Below the pieces are notes generated by a model that searched no databases, was not told the DNA's origin, and saw nothing but the letters and a program-made list of their open reading frames with translations. The position numbers and the translations under genes are program-made. This document shows, in pieces, positions 21,506 to 34,270 of a DNA stretch of 64,000 nucleotides. This stretch comes from Allacma fusca. Lineage: Eukaryota > Arthropoda > Collembola > Symphypleona > Sminthuridae. How positions within the stretch are numbered: position 1 is the stretch's first letter; each line of letters begins with the position of its first letter. Location of the stretch: assembly GCA_947179485.1 (NCBI GenBank), contig OX359245.1, forward strand, positions 20,261,067 through 20,325,066, in the 5' to 3' direction.

Positions 21506-23226
21506 TTACTCTTGGTCCATAGCAGAAGGAGCGCAAACGGACGTAGTAGGTCCTGGTCCTTGACAGGCCACTTGATTGAACAGTCGGTTCTTAATGATCT
21601 GTGTCATCAGCCCGTGAATCACTTCGATGGTAGTTTTGCATGAGTCTTTCGTGGCTTTCGATAACTTGTCTTCACCTTTCTTCTCATGTGGGTCAATACC
21701 GGCTAACATCATACTAGATCTTCCTAAGGAACTCTCAGACTGTTCTAATTTCTCGGAAAGGTCGAAGATCTGGCCAGTAGTATAGTCGCTATTCTGTAAT
21801 TGACCAAAAATAGTTATTACTTTTAAATCACCAAGTTACAATTGGGTTTCACTATGTTTTAAAAGATAAATTATATGGTAATAATTGCAAAATCAAATGT
21901 AAAATACTAAGAGATTTTAAATGGTTTTTAAAACATACAGTGATCAAATTTGTAGAGCTCAGGGTGTTAACCCAGTATTTATTCCACAGAGAATCCAACA
22001 GCCGCCGATCAAGTAAAGACTTGAAGTAAGTCACGTCCAAAGCGTAATAACTTTTGCAGTGAACACCAAAATCCTCTATTTTGTTCAAAGGGATAGTTTG
22101 GTATTCTGAAGGTTCTTCGTTTGGAGGTTTGTAACCCTAGAAGATACACAGTTAAAATGAATCAAATATAATGACGTTTCCAACATTATTATTTGGTCGA
22201 ATATCTCTACCTTTGGGTAAGTTCGAAAAGCTCCGAGACAAACTTTCCCAGCAGATATAGTTCTCACAGGGTCAATCACTATAGCCAGCCAAGGTTCTTG
22301 ATAGTTTTGGTTAAGCATTTGTGTAGAAACATCAATACCAGACAACCAACAGCCGTACCCGGGATGACTGTGGTACCACCCAATGGCATTTTCAAGGCGA
22401 CCGACCTTCAGAAAATCACAAAAATTGTGCATATCACAGTTTTCTTTTTTACATAATATGAAAGTTCGTCAATTCCTCAAAAAACAAAAATAAGTTCAAA
22501 ATAAGTGTCACGAAAATAGTTTTAGTAATAACTGTAAAAGTAATAAGAAAGCGGTTTGTTGCTTCATGGATTATTCTGACACAATTACCATGAAATTCGA
22601 GTGTAAATCACAAACCTGTTTAGCAGCTTCAATGTAAGCCGTCATGTACTCATAAGCCTGGGCCTGAGCATTGACTCTGGTTTCAGTGCCTTCAACTGGA
22701 AGAGCAAAGGAGTCCATGACCAGCATCATGTTCCCGTCCACCTATAATTCAAAAACTCTTTCTTATTTAACAGTAACTTATTTACACTAGCAACTTTGAA
22801 AAAATTCCACAAGATCCAAAATTAATTCTAACTTTGCCCAACAACAGTCCCATCACTTCCAAGGTTCCTCCGGACCGAGCGTGCATAACCATCTTCAAAA
22901 GAGCCAGAGCCGAAATTTTTACATCCTTGAAAAAGTGAGGGCTACGACGAAAATAATGTTTTTAAAGCAAACTGAAAACATTGTTACTATTAAAGCTAAT
23001 AATTTAATTCCATATATTTCCATTACAAAACATTTTCAACGTACTCTTTATCCCAGGGCTTTGTTGTCAAAATGTCCTGCTGCTGTTTCCTGTCATACCG
23101 GTATATCTCATCGACGGTTGACACTGCTTCAACATTATTCGACATCTCCCAAGTCCTCTGAGCAATGCTGGATTGAGAGTCTCCTCCAGCAATCGAGCCA
23201 TTATTTAGGTTCTGCTTGTCGCTCAT
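21506..23226 (-). CDS. CSN5: COP9 signalosome complex subunit 5 (deneddylase)
   Basis: Six exons, 23226-23045, 22941-22833, 22741-22616, 22405-22211, 22136-21939 and 21793-21506, join in phase to 365 residues, close to other CSN5 proteins. CSN5 is the metalloprotease of the COP9 signalosome and removes NEDD8 from cullins in SCF-type ubiquitin ligases. The MPN+/JAMM site is complete: the upstream Glu in LEVMGLLLG, then [14 protein letters not shown] with both His and the Asp. Other family landmarks are [49 protein letters not shown] and the C-terminal [18 protein letters not shown]. The N-terminus (residues 1-45) is longer than usual and Ser/Asn/Gln-rich. The gene is divergent from ENY2. Confidence 0.97.
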
Positions 23227-24275
23227 TCTGCGGGTCTTTTGGCTCTAACAACAGCAATCCTACAAGATAACAAAACATTTAGATTGCTAATAAAAAGAAC
23301 CCTTACCTCCATCAATATAGCCAGCAAGTATTCAAATTGTAGATTTCAAAATTGCTTATTCAATTACCTGATCTTCAAGCAAATCTGATAACTGATGGCC
23401 TTTAATTAAATTAATTCCTTAACACGTCCAATGTAATGCTCTGTTCAGTTTTGAATGTTGGTGAATTGGTGAAACTGCTTTAAAATAAACCTTTGGTGAT
23501 AGAGTTTAGGGTAATGATTGGGATATTGGATTGGGAAATTGGGATGGATTTGGATGGATGGATCGGATATACAGACACACAAGACTAAATATTTTTAAGC
23601 CTTCCCGGTCTCATTCTTTGGCTTGTCATTCCAATTCCTTGGATTTCATATTTTTACTTTATTACGTGCCCCTTTAATGTACAATGGAAGCCGTAAAAAC
23701 CTTACCTTTCAATTTCATACAGTCATAGAGTAAACCTATAGGATGGGAGTTTTTAAATCCAACTTATTGTTTACTTACTTTTTTATACTGTTTGCTAATT
23801 GCTATATAGTTTGCTTGCAAACTTCGTTAAAACTAGGAAGTTCAGAAGTGCCGATGTTAATTGCAACCGTGTGAGGTGTTACTACGTATTTTTCCTAAAA
23901 CTAAAATAACTAATGAATTTACTGATTACTTTAAATAGCCGTATAATAATTGATCAACGTCACTGGATTTTGTTCTAAATAATAATACGAATAATAATAA
24001 TAACACGACTGTATTGTAGTGGATGAAAGATTCGAGTTCATTTAAATTTGTCGTTAAAAGGTAATCAAAAATAATTTTTCTGTAAGATATTTAAATTATT
24101 ACGCATTTTATTGTAATTGCATGTAGCTACGGAGGATATTGTAACATGACAAGTATGAAGCTATTTATTGAATGTATTCCTTCTTATTTTGTTCATCAGT
24201 TATTGTTTCATAATTTGTATTTGTAAATTAAATCATAAATTATCATGTCGATCATTGTAGTGTTTGAACGTCTCG
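23227..24275. other. Divergent intergenic region between CSN5 and ENY2
   Basis: About 1 kb between two start codons on opposite strands, likely holding both promoters. A 23.5-kb patch has runs of TTGGGAT/GGATGG words. No gene or clear core-promoter element seen. Confidence 0.4.
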
Positions 24276-25097
24276 ATGGCCCATCAAGAAATAACACTGG
24301 ACAATGTCTTACGACTCTCTGGAGAGGAGGATAAGTGAGTAGTCACGATTTTAATAAGAACACCCAAACAACAGTAAAGAGCAAAATTTGGTTTATAAAA
24401 TAAAACCGTTAAAGTTTACTTTTTGAAGGAGAAATTATCATTATTGGAAACTTAAAATGTACTCAAATATTTTTGATTTTATAGAGTATTACCTTATAAG
24501 GGTCTCCCTTTTACAGGAAATGTACTATGATACTTTCGGTTGCAACACTGTTCAAAACATTATTTGAAGATTTAAGTTTTTTCTCAAATGGCTTCGAAAA
24601 TAATATTTTGATTTGGAATTGTAAATATTTGTGTGCAAAGTGTAAAAATAGATGATTCTTAATTGTTGATTACTCAGTTTACGTAATAAATTATTTATGG
24701 GTGGCTGGCTTTGCTGAATAGGCTCCGAGAAGTATTGGTGAATCGGCTGATAGAGAGTGGTTGGGAAGCAGAAATGAAGTTGGCATGCTCTAGGATCATC
24801 AAGTCAAGGGGTGTGGAGAATGTCACTTTGGAAATGCTGGTGAAGGAATTGACGCCGATTGGGAGAGGTTGTTGGAATTAATTTAAATATTTTTTATATT
24901 TACGTATAAATATAGCTCTATGATGAGGTTTTTGAGCATTGGTAATGGAAATTTGGAACTGAGTGTAGTACGATCATTAATTTCATGTTTCTATTGGTTT
25001 TGCCATTTCAGACAAAATCCCGGCTGAAATCAAGAAGGAGATGTTGGACAGGATTAAGACTTCTCTCACCAAGCATGTTGATGAAAACAACCTTTAA
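24276..25097 (+). CDS. ENY2: ENY2, SAGA deubiquitinase-module and TREX-2 subunit
   Basis: Exons 24276-24334, 24722-24867 and 25012-25097 join in phase to 96 residues, the usual length for ENY2/Sus1. The protein is a small all-helical nuclear factor shared by the SAGA deubiquitinase module and the TREX-2 mRNA export complex. Recognisable blocks are KLREVLVNRLIESGWEAEMK, the middle VENVTLEMLVKELTPIGR and the end DKIPAEIKKEMLDRIKTSL, matching the family pattern of LIECGW, VTVDDLVxEITPKGR and VPDxVKxELLxRI. The start was chosen because MAHQEITLDNVLRLSGEEDK matches the first helix; an upstream ATG at 24245 is out of frame. It converges on the RPAC2 gene with 404 bases between the stops. Confidence 0.93.
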
Positions 25098-25501
25098 TAT
25101 TATGACATAATCACATTTTGTATTGTATTTCTGTACACAATAGATATTTACATGTTGAATCGTCAAGACCAGCTTCAGCTTGTTTAATTTTTGATACACG
25201 AGTGATCCTTAGATGCTCAACGTTTTGGCTAAAACGATTCTACCTTTGCAATTACTAGATAAGATTTTTAAATGACTGTTTGCAAAAAAAAGTCGTTGAT
25301 GTAAAATTTAATAATAAAAATCTCTGGGCTGAAGTTGGAGTGTATGAAATAATCCCCATGCACTTACCCCTTAGAGAGTTATACATGTTGGTAAACTAAT
25401 AATTCCTGAAAAAATGTGACGATTAAATAAGAGTGTCAAATATTATAATAATAACTAGTTGGTTTTATTTAAAAAATTATGATAGAAGGAACATTATTTT
25501 G

Positions 25502-26131
25502 TTAGCTTGACTGCTGTCGGAATTCATCCCTCGCAGTTTCAAACTTTTTCAAAGTAATGTCACAGATTTCTCTCAGATCTTGCAAACCTCGAACTAAAAC
25601 ATCCTCTGCGTTAATTCCTGTCGTTTGTATTTGCAGAACCATTTCGTTCTCAGCGGGGTGGGGTATAGTATATGCACAAAACGTCACTTCAGGACTGAAA
25701 GATATTAAACATCCCATTTCATTATATACATTAAATTTAGCATTTAAACGTGATATTTCATTGTTATACAATTGCTCAACTATACCACCTCAAATGTTTT
25801 AGAATAATACATTTAAAATACTCAGTAACTCACTATCTCGAAATCACAAAACGAAGAGCATTCCCTAGAGTATGGTCTTCATTTTTAAAGACGAATTTTT
25901 TGCAAGTATCGTCTCTGGCTCCTTTTGGTACTACCTATAAATTTCATACAAAATATTACTCTATGCTAAATTATTTGTAAATTGTAATAATATTTCATTA
26001 ACATTGTATTCAATTCAAAATACATCCCAAAATTTTAAAAAATTATTATATTGTATCATAAATTTACAATATGGAGTTCTGCAACTTACACAGGTCAAGC
26101 ACTCCTCGTGGGGAACTTCAGCGGACTCCAT
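25502..26131 (-). CDS. POLR1D: RPAC2, shared subunit of RNA polymerases I and III
   Basis: Exons 26131-26090, 25934-25834 and 25694-25502 join in phase to 111 residues. The protein is the small alpha-like subunit (AC19) that pairs with RPAC1 in RNA polymerases I and III. The signature KNEDHTLGNALRFVISR is followed by YPEVTFCAYTIPHPAENEMV and LQIQTTGINAEDVLVRGLQD, the standard order of the RPB11/RPAC2 fold. The end (LKKFETARDEFRQQ) matches the family's last helix. It is slightly shorter at the N-terminus than the human protein. A poly(A) signal AATAAA (minus strand) lies near 25463-25468. Confidence 0.95.
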
Positions 26132-26630
26132 TCTGTCCAGGGTGATGTTTTGTGATGGCAATAACAATATAATTTATTAATTTTACCACAATCAAGTTTG
26201 GAATGGAAAAATGTCTTCATACCACGTGGTTCAAAATTCAAATTTGCCGCCACTTCCCAACAACATCTATGTTGTTTCTGTATAATTTCCAATTTTAATG
26301 TACACTAATAATTTTTACAGTAAACTACCACTGCAAGAGCACCCCTTTTAAAACTTGCTCTTATTAAGAGAAAATGTTTCAGTGTTTTAAATTGGAATGT
26401 CTTATTAAACTATTTTTGTTCCTGCGGAGAACTGATTTTATAAGGGGCCCCTTTTAAAATATCATATATGCGCGTATTAAATTATAATTTCCACTAATTT
26501 ACATCATGTAAGACAATTAATTATTGTAATGCAATAATTTTTAACCACATGACATTGAAATCAATTCAGTACTTAGGCACAGGAGGTAATTTTATTACTT
26601 CGAAAAAGTCATAAAAACACATGCCCTTAA

Positions 26631-26725
26631 AAGAGCATTTTCTCTATAGGGTAAAACATTTGTACACATCCCAATTTACCACAATGTTAGAATTTTTCTC
26701 GTTACAAAAAAGAGCATGTTATTAT
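26631..26725 (+). repeat. Dispersed repeat copy (best preserved)
   Basis: AAGAGCATTTTCTCTATAGG, followed by AAAACATTTGTACACATCCC and later GAATTTTTCTCGTTACAAAA, recurs in diverged form at about 7304-7395 and 31455-31530 on the same strand and at about 44395-44460 and 46430-46512 on the other. Flanks from 26330 to 26775 hold further CTCTTATTAAGAG-like words, so the full repeat may be longer. Confidence 0.6.
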
Positions 26726-26806
26726 AATAACCTGATTTTGTAGCTTTTAGGGATGCTCTTATAAGCACTAGAAGAATATTTTGCCTTATAATCTTCAATC
26801 AAAAAA

Positions 26807-27289
26807 CTAAACTAAAGGAGCAGCAGGCGCCGGGGTAAGTCGAACAGCATAGTAACAATCGTAAGGTCTGCCATCTTTAGTGCACTCAAAGACATAAAAT
26901 TCCTTGCAAATTCCTGGCCCTGCAGCATCAAAGAAATACGTCTGGGTAGCGCGTCTTCGGAGGTACTGATTCGGGTAGAGGTTGTTCTGCCCGTCATTTT
27001 CCCCGCAGATTCCCGTCCACATCCCGACCGTGTACTTGAGCAAGCATGGGGCGACGTTTCCTGTCAAGTCTCGAGTCGAGGTTGTGCCACAAGGAATTTT
27101 ATGGCTCACGACGATATTATTGCTACCAGCGCCATCACTCTTGATACATCTCACAGCATTGAACTTCTGCCACCACTTCCCTTGCCAGCGCTCGCAGCGG
27201 ATCTCCTCTCCGTGACCAATGGGAAACGAGAGTAATAAGAGGGTTGAGAGTGTGAAGAACGAGAGGAATATCAGGGCTGAGGACGTCAT
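26807..27289 (-). CDS. Secreted Cys-rich orphan protein
   Basis: A 160-residue frame with a clear signal peptide (MTSSALIFLSFFTLSTLLLL, ending near GHG-EE) and a mature part with eight Cys: RCERW, VRCIKS, IPCGTT, VAPCLLKY, GICGEN, GICKEFYVFEC and YDCYY. It ends in a Pro/Ala tail (APAAPLV). I do not recognise the family. The start is supported by the gene structure upstream: a TATA box, a short non-coding exon of about 27545-27482 ending in GTGAGT, and an acceptor ATTTCCAG giving an exon that begins at 27316, 27 bases before the Met codon. Confidence 0.65.
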   Translation of the reverse strand: MTSSALIFLSFFTLSTLLLLSFPIGHGEEIRCERWQGKWWQKFNAVRCIKSDGAGSNNIVVSHKIPCGTTSTRDLTGNVAPCLLKYTVGMWTGICGENDGQNNLYPNQYLRRRATQTYFFDAAGPGICKEFYVFECTKDGRPYDCYYAVRLTPAPAAPLV

Positions 27290-27570
27290 GGTTGACTGGT
27301 ATTTTATGCCTTAATTCTGGAAATAAATAAATAGATACATTAATTAGTACTGAATTAATTTAAATCATGCTTATTTGGACTTAGTTTTAAAAATTAGTAT
27401 CACATAATATAATAAATGAAGAATAAAATTGTATAAAATCTGCAAAATATCTGTAATATGAAATTTGAAAATACAACTCACCAATACTTTGGATTCCAGA
27501 GAAAAAAGTTGAAGAGAATGTGTACCGACAAACTTGAGTAGAATAATTACTTCAAGTACACCAAGTCTGG

Positions 27571-27580
27571 CCTTATATAC
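27571..27580 (-). promoter_or_regulatory. TATA box of the 26.8-kb secreted-protein gene
   Basis: GTATATAAGG on the minus strand. A transcript starting about 30 bases on would have a small 5' exon with a GTGAGT donor at 27481 and an acceptor at 27317-27319, just before the start codon. Confidence 0.5.
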
Positions 27581-27599
27581 TTGTTTCCTCAAGGAAAGA

Positions 27600-28598
27600 A
27601 AGGTTTTTTCATTATTTTTCAGTTCCTGTAGTAGCCTTTGACCTGGTGTTTATACCTTATGGGCATTATTAAAAGTATTATGATTTAAGGAAAACACCAG
27701 AACGTCGTCATCGTTTCCACAAATGACGTTACATATTGTGTCAGGCTAAACAGAGGCTTAAATCTTCGGTTGAATCTAGTTGCATGAATGTCAAATGTGG
27801 CATTGACCATTCATTATTCATTTTTTTGCCAGATAAATCGCATGGATTTCATGAACTAATGTCAAGATCAAGATTTCAATTTCAGGTTCATGTGTCATTA
27901 TAGCGTCATCAAGAACGGAGCTGGTTTGAACTGTATTGGAGAAGGTTGAAGAAGAGGAGATTCAGTGTGTTAAATTTAAATGTTGAAATAAACTAGGCCA
28001 AAGATTCATTCACTGTCAATGTCAGGATCAACATGGAAAGGATGTGATGAACGTCATTAAATCCAAGGGTCAGCACACTGACCTTTGTTGATGACTTCAG
28101 CGGAAGCATCATTCTGTATATTTCTTTGCAGTGGATATAAGAATTCATAACGATAGGAAATACAATATACGTAATGAGTTGGTTTGGTATTAGCTTCAAA
28201 AAGATTTAATTGGTATGCTTTAAAATAAAATTGCTGACAAAGTCAAGAGTATTTCGTAACTGAATCTATTTGTAACTGTGTATTTGTGATTAAAGTTTAG
28301 TTCAAAATCTTAAAATTAAATCGGCGAAATAATTACAGCTCAATTCTACAGATATGTCAAAGCCTCATTAGAAATTCTGTTTCACATTATAAACCTGTGG
28401 GGATTAATTAAGTAATTATTTATATACACCATATATGTATGTATGTGTAATTATGGCATATAATTTACCGTAGCGTAGTATTAAAAATATTAAAATATAT
28501 TTTTATATTATATTAAAATATAGTTCAAGCGACTAAAAGAAGAATTTAGAAATTCTCAAATTCAAAATTGCATCGTTGATTTTTAAAGCTAAAGCCCA
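27600..28598. other. Gene-free stretch
   Basis: AT-rich intergenic DNA with TATATT runs around 28430-28520. I see no gene or repeat family in it. Confidence 0.4.
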
Positions 28599-30181
28599 TC
28601 AAATCACACCATCTTCAACCAGTTCCTCTAAGACGCCTAAAAAGCGCTCCCGAAGGACAGGATGGACGATCTCAGCTTTGGAGAGACTCGTCAGAAACTC
28701 GGACATCTGCTCCTTTTGTTGGCAAGTAGGCCCTCTTTCCAAGTCCTCCATAGGCTGCATCTCCTCAGGGTTTTTGAAAATTATTGGTAAGATGTACACA
28801 GCCATATGAGCTCCATAGATCCTGGCACGGTCAAACCTGCGATTGAGTTCTTCCCAACTCCAACCAGGGAGCTCAGGGACGGAAAAATGGTCACAAATGG
28901 CGGAGAACTTCATGTAATACAAGTGTAACATTTTGCTCAAATGGTTCATCCGGAATTCCCGGGATGTTGAGAGATACAGACAGTACACGAGGTCTGTAAA
29001 AGGGTCAGACTCACGAGCAAGTTGAAGATCTACGAAAGTTACTTCGATTGGGTTGTTTTCATTGTCGTACCGAAAGAGGATGTTGTTGCTCCAGGCGTCT
29101 CCATGGCACAGCACTGCCCAAGGTTCTGTATCCGAAATTATGTGAAACTAATGTTACGTGACATATTTCCATACATTATAGACTCAAAACAGAGCTGGAA
29201 AAGTTCGATTAATTACTTCAATGGAAGACTAAATTATTTAAAAACCTCACTTTCATCCTTTACAGTGCCATCTCGAGGCTTCTTCAAAATGGTATCCTTT
29301 GTTCGTCCCGTGCAACTTTGTTCCTCGTAACCGGTAGAATCGTAATATAAATTTTGAACAAAGTCCCGCACAGTTCGCAAATAGCTCAATCCTTTCAGAG
29401 CCTTTTCAGACCCAATGACAATATTCTCCGCCATTTGGTAGCAGCGATTCTTGTAGCCCTCCATTTCAGATAAAGACTCCTGGCTCATGGTCTTTTTGAG
29501 GAAGGGGTATTTTTCATGTAATTGCATCACCCCAGATTTGCACTTGTAAACCCAAGAGATAGCATGAATCTTCGCCAAAGCTTCCACCATCAAACTGAAA
29601 TGAGGCTCATCAAAGCTTAGGAACTTGTCTCGCAGTCGGAATCCACCTTTTTGCCGTAGATCTGGCAGAATTATGCAATTATCTACCGGCATCATGGGGC
29701 GACCAAGACCTATAACGTTACAATTTCATTTGGCATGTCATGCATGTATTCATTTAATTTATTGTCGCTCAGCACAGTGATATCAAATATGTCGGAAAAC
29801 AATACAAGCCTTACTTGCTCTTTTATCTGGGGGAACATGCTGTCCAAAAATAAATTCCGGGAAATTAAGATCAATTAACTTCTCCTTCGGTTGGATTTTA
29901 TACAGTTCCGGTAAAACTTGCTTGTAAACCCCAAGCTCCGTCTCAAAACTGTTGGTAGAGTCCAAGATCATTTGTCTAGCCACGTTGGTGGGGTAGCACT
30001 TTATGATGATACTGAGAGTGACAGAAGTTCCAGCGTCTAGCCAGATGTCCACTCCGAAAAGGTCACAAGAGTAATTATCACCTAAGCTGGATCCAGCGTG
30101 TAAGCAAAACCTATGAATTTTGTAGCCTAAGACGGATTCTAAGAAATCTTTCGTTACCCCAGTTTCCCTCTCCATGGTCAT
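28599..30181 (-). CDS. Ecdysteroid-kinase-like (EcKL/CHK) kinase 1
   Basis: Exons 30181-29815, 29709-29251 and 29125-28599 join in phase 1 at both introns to 450 residues. The family (EcKinase/CHK domain, choline-kinase fold) phosphorylates small hydroxylated molecules such as ecdysteroids or xenobiotics. Landmarks in order: the N-terminal KDFLESVLGYKIHRF, the glycine-rich segment SSLGDNYSCDLFGVDIWL, the conserved IIKCYP and a FETELGVYKQVLPEL helix, then DLRQKGGFRLRDKF. The catalytic loop is LCHGDAWSNNILF and the metal-binding motif is VDLQLARESDPFTD. All key residues are present. The Met at 30175 is an alternative start. It is the first of three paralogues in the window with the same strand and intron positions. 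Confidence 0.9.
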
Positions 30182-32160
30182 CAGGAATTAAAAGGTTACA
30201 GATGATCACGAAAAAGCTAAGTACTAAAATGTTGAAAAACAATCCCAAAGAATTTATTTAGGGCTTGCCTCCCTGATTGAATGTGAGTGAAGGTTGTGGA
30301 GGTTGTAGAATCGTTAAAAAATATTGTTTGTTAATGCAAACGAAATTATGGAAATTATGGCATTAGTCAGTGTCACACTTCGGCTGTTTTAGGTGTACGT
30401 AGAGACTCGTAATGTTTATTGGAACCTGAACTTATTTTATACAACACCATGTAGATACATACATACATACATACCACTGAACAGAATATGCATAAACTGT
30501 GTCAGTATACAGATTCTGATTCTGAAATATAGTCATGTAGAGGCTTTCCACTTTCCGTCCTTTTAATAGCATGTAAAGCAATTGGGGAACATAATTCTCT
30601 TGATTCAACGTTACCTTCGCATAACTTACAGTCCCCTAGAGCAATGGAACCTGTACTTTGCAAGGTAGAGTGTATGTATAATTACGCTACCATAGCTATA
30701 TATAATAATTGGTTACGTCTTTGAGGTTGTCAATTCTGTAGATATTTAAATGGGAAGCATGTTCTGTCACAAACAAACCCTTCGTGGTCAGTATAGTTGA
30801 TTTTCTTCTTTACACAAGCCAAAGTATCTAATAATTACATCGCTTCAATGCACCATGTAATTACACATAGATACGGAGTGACAAGTACTAACGATTGTAA
30901 AGTGTGGTTATGTGTCTCAAATGTGTCCAATAACAAAACTCATTGACGCATCTGCCGTATCCATATTTTAAGGTTTTGTTTACTACAAGTATAAGCACTT
31001 GTGTCCCGTAAAAAGCATCCTCTTGTATGTATGTACATAAGGAGATACAAGACACAAATTGTTTTACAGCATGGAAGTGCATATCTGCTTTTGTAGGAAA
31101 TGACATGCAGAATTGTAAAAAAGAATGTGTTTTATCATTCATCCAGGCCCCACTCGTCACTGTAATTCGTTATTCATACATTTTTCTACTATAATGCAAC
31201 CTGCAACATGCGAAGTATAGTGAAATCAAATGGATGCTTTATCAGTGTCAGGCGGCCCGTAGCCCTGGGTCTCACAATCTGCAACTGGAAGCATACTTGC
31301 ATGTGGGTTTATTAAGTGTGCAACCTATGCAATAATATAATTCTATGTAATATCTATATATGTATAATATATTATATGATATAATAATATTAACCTGTAG
31401 CTTAAAGGTGCTCTCTAATTGTAAGTACACTCTCGCTATAAGATACAGCATTATGAAAGCATTTTCTTTATAGAGGCAAAAATATTTGTCCACATTCCCA
31501 CTTGTCTGAATTTTTCTTGATACAAAACAAGAGCCTTTTAAGACTTTATGATTGTTCTTATAGAACAATTCTATCTGATCGTTATGCTCGTCTTTTGTGA
31601 TATTTCTAGAAACTTATTCCAATCAATATAACTTTTGATCAATTGTGATTAAACGTTACGAGCTTACAAATGTGCTGCTTGAGTAGCTGTCACTAACTGT
31701 CGTTGTCTATTATGTATGTATACGTCTTTAAATCAAGGGGTTGAGATACAACTAACCTATTATATGACAAAATATCACGCTTAACTCAGCCATGGTTAAC
31801 CTTGATAATATACATACATAGCTTGAAATTATTCCTTACGAAATCCGTAATAAACATGTAATTATTACCAGTAATATTGACAATATAATTATACATATCT
31901 ACCTACTATATTAGAAAAATGACATGGAGAAGCACGGTAATGTAACCGATGCTTAGATAATTTCGAGCCATTATCCATATAAGGAGCACAATGATTCCAA
32001 AAGTTATGAAAAAGTATTGAATCAACCTAATAAACTAATAATACTGCTAATTGATGCAGTTGTGTATAAATATACATGTAACATTAATTAGAATTAAGAG
32101 CATGGGTCTCTTTTAAGAATAAATAAAAGTTTACGTACAGTGATTATGTCAATCATTTAA
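30182..32160. other. Intergenic stretch
   Basis: No gene recognised. It contains a CATA microsatellite near 30458-30475 and one dispersed-repeat copy at about 31455-31530. Confidence 0.45.
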
Positions 32161-32335
32161 AGATCGGATTTTTAGCGGGTTCAGGTTGTAAAAAAATTTG
32201 GAGACCGGGTTTTTAACGGGTTAGGGCTTCACAAAATGTGAAGTGCATAAAACGGGCCGGGTTGAATATCGAATATTTAGCCCGTTGGCGGGCCGGGTCG
32301 GGATAATAAAGTATTTGTTCGGGTTTCTTATGAGG

Positions 32336-33415
32336 TCTACTTTCCCGGCCACAGAATTACCTTCCACCTTCCACTCACCCATATGTATATTAACACTATA
32401 ATACATAGGTAACTTCCACCAGAGTTCCACCTCCCACCAAACTTCCACTTGATCTTCCAACAAATTTCCACTTGACCTTCCATCAAACTTCCACTTGACC
32501 CTCCACCAGACTTTCTATATAACCTTCCACCTTCCCCTTGATCATTCCACTTGTCTACCCACATTACCCATACAGCCCACTCTGTAGTCTGGCTTTGACA
32601 ATACTTACAAAGATCTAACTAAAAAATACTATATTGCTCCCTACATGAGTTACTGCATGGCCAAGCTCATTTCATTTGTGCCCATTCATCTTATAATAAC
32701 AGTCTTGGATCAATTTAGGTGTGTTAAATTATGTTTCGCATTTTTTATTCGGAAAACTAACACGGAGGTGAAAGCACTCGAGTTTTTTAAGTTAAAACTA
32801 AGTCGTGTAATAACTATAAAAATGCAGGGTACCTTTGAGGAAACAAGTTACTGTTACAAAATTATTCTATGTACAAGCATGATGGTCAGATTTCGATGGC
32901 GTTGTATAGAATTATGTCAAAGGACTGAAAAAAATCAACCACTGGAAAACGACGTGGTTCGAAAAAAAAACTCATGGTGAAAGAGCTTACCGGTGAACTG
33001 ATTTTTAACAAAATTTTTAAAACGTTTTTAGCATATTCCGTAACATCTAACGTTTAATGGTAAGACGCACACTTAGCGTTGTGACATACTTTTCCCAATA
33101 AATGAAAACGCTGATTTATGGTTTGAATAGTCGCATACAGGGAGCAATGCATTAACTACATCCAGTTAGCACTTTGTGTTTCACCCACTAGAACACAGAG
33201 GGATATGTTAATTAACATAGGCAACCAGGTAGAAGGATCTTCCATCTGGTTAAATTTAAGTGAAAGATCTGGAAGGTGGAAAACCTTTACAAATTTGGTG
33301 GAATGTCAAGTGGAAGGTCAAGTGGAAGGTCAAGTGGAAGGTCAAGTGGAAGGTCAAGTGGAAGGTGGAAATCCTGGTGGAAGGTGGAAGATAATTTCTT
33401 GGCCGGGAAAGTAGA
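32336..33415. mobile_element. Probable inverted-repeat element with minisatellite arms
   Basis: Positions 32336-32374 (TCTACTTTCCCGGCCACAGA onward) match 33377-33415 in inverse orientation at 35 of 39 bases. Inside each arm are CTTCCACTTGA-type repeats: degenerate on the left (about 32410-32530), regular on the right. GC-rich CGGGCCGGG-type words extend outward to about 32170 and 33470. No target duplication was found, so the true ends are unknown. The middle holds no recognisable gene. Confidence 0.5.
33307..33370 (+). repeat. 12-bp minisatellite
   Basis: CAAGTGGAAGGT repeated five times without change and a partial sixth. Frames across it read as Gln-Val-Glu-Gly repeats and are not genes. 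Confidence 0.9.
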
Positions 33416-33822
33416 ACTCAGCCGGGTTTCCTCCGGGTTCGGGCCTGAAGTCAAGCCCGAATCTCACCTCTAATTCACAACGATTCCTAAAGCACTCACT
33501 CCTCTTCGACGGCTCGGACTCCTATTCCGCTCTCCACTTCTCTTTTGAGCTCGTCCCGTTCACTCTCCACGGTCCTCGCTCCATCTCACCTTGCCCAATT
33601 CCGGACTTAGGTACTCTAATTCTCTTAATCTTACTCTTTCTTACAATGCCCCGATTCTTACTCTATATCTTTCACACCTATAGAAATGGAGAACATTTTT
33701 GCGGGCTGTACCGCCGCTCCAACCAAAAAGTAACGGCAATATAATGTACCACTGAAATCGTTTGTTCATGGACTGAACGACTGTAAAGAGTGATTTAGTC
33801 TTTGAAAAATATTACATAATTT

Positions 33823-33870
33823 AGGGAAACCTAGACGCCACAGTATTGATTAGAGTCGGAGTGTTGCGGT
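33823..33870 (-). pseudogene. Duplicated fragment of the astacin ShKT exon
   Basis: The block around GACGCCACAGTATTGATTAG matches 34351-34397, inside the last exon of the astacin gene downstream, at roughly 40 of 47 bases. The similarity stops abruptly at both sides. It is a partial exon copy, not an expressed exon. Confidence 0.6.
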
Positions 33871-34270
33871 GTCGAATTTATCATGCTTGCCGACAAAAAT
33901 GCACAGCTTGCAAATTTGAAATGTGAACAGAGCATTATAGGAAATTTAAAAACCAAATTGTGTAAGCTTACAGCTTGTGAGTTTGCTTGGTTTGAATGCC
34001 CATTTCGAGTATTTCTGTGTATGATCGTGTAAATTCGTATTGGAATTCATATAAGACCAACTGACTTCTTGTATAAAGGATTACGTATGCCACAAATATG
34101 GAAATAATCAAATATTTGGATATTCGCAGGAAGGAATTATTGGAGATTTAGACACAATTTGATGGATATTGAACATATTTTTATTTTAAAATATCCAAAA
34201 AATTGTAATATAGTTTGATGCTAATGTTAGAGGCTGAAAAAATTACAAGTTTAGAAATAATTGCAATAAA

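Noticed and set aside
33205-33473. Frames with Gln-Val-Glu-Gly or Ser-Gly-Arg-Ser repeats
   Set aside because: They arise from the 12-base CAAGTGGAAGGT array in two frames.
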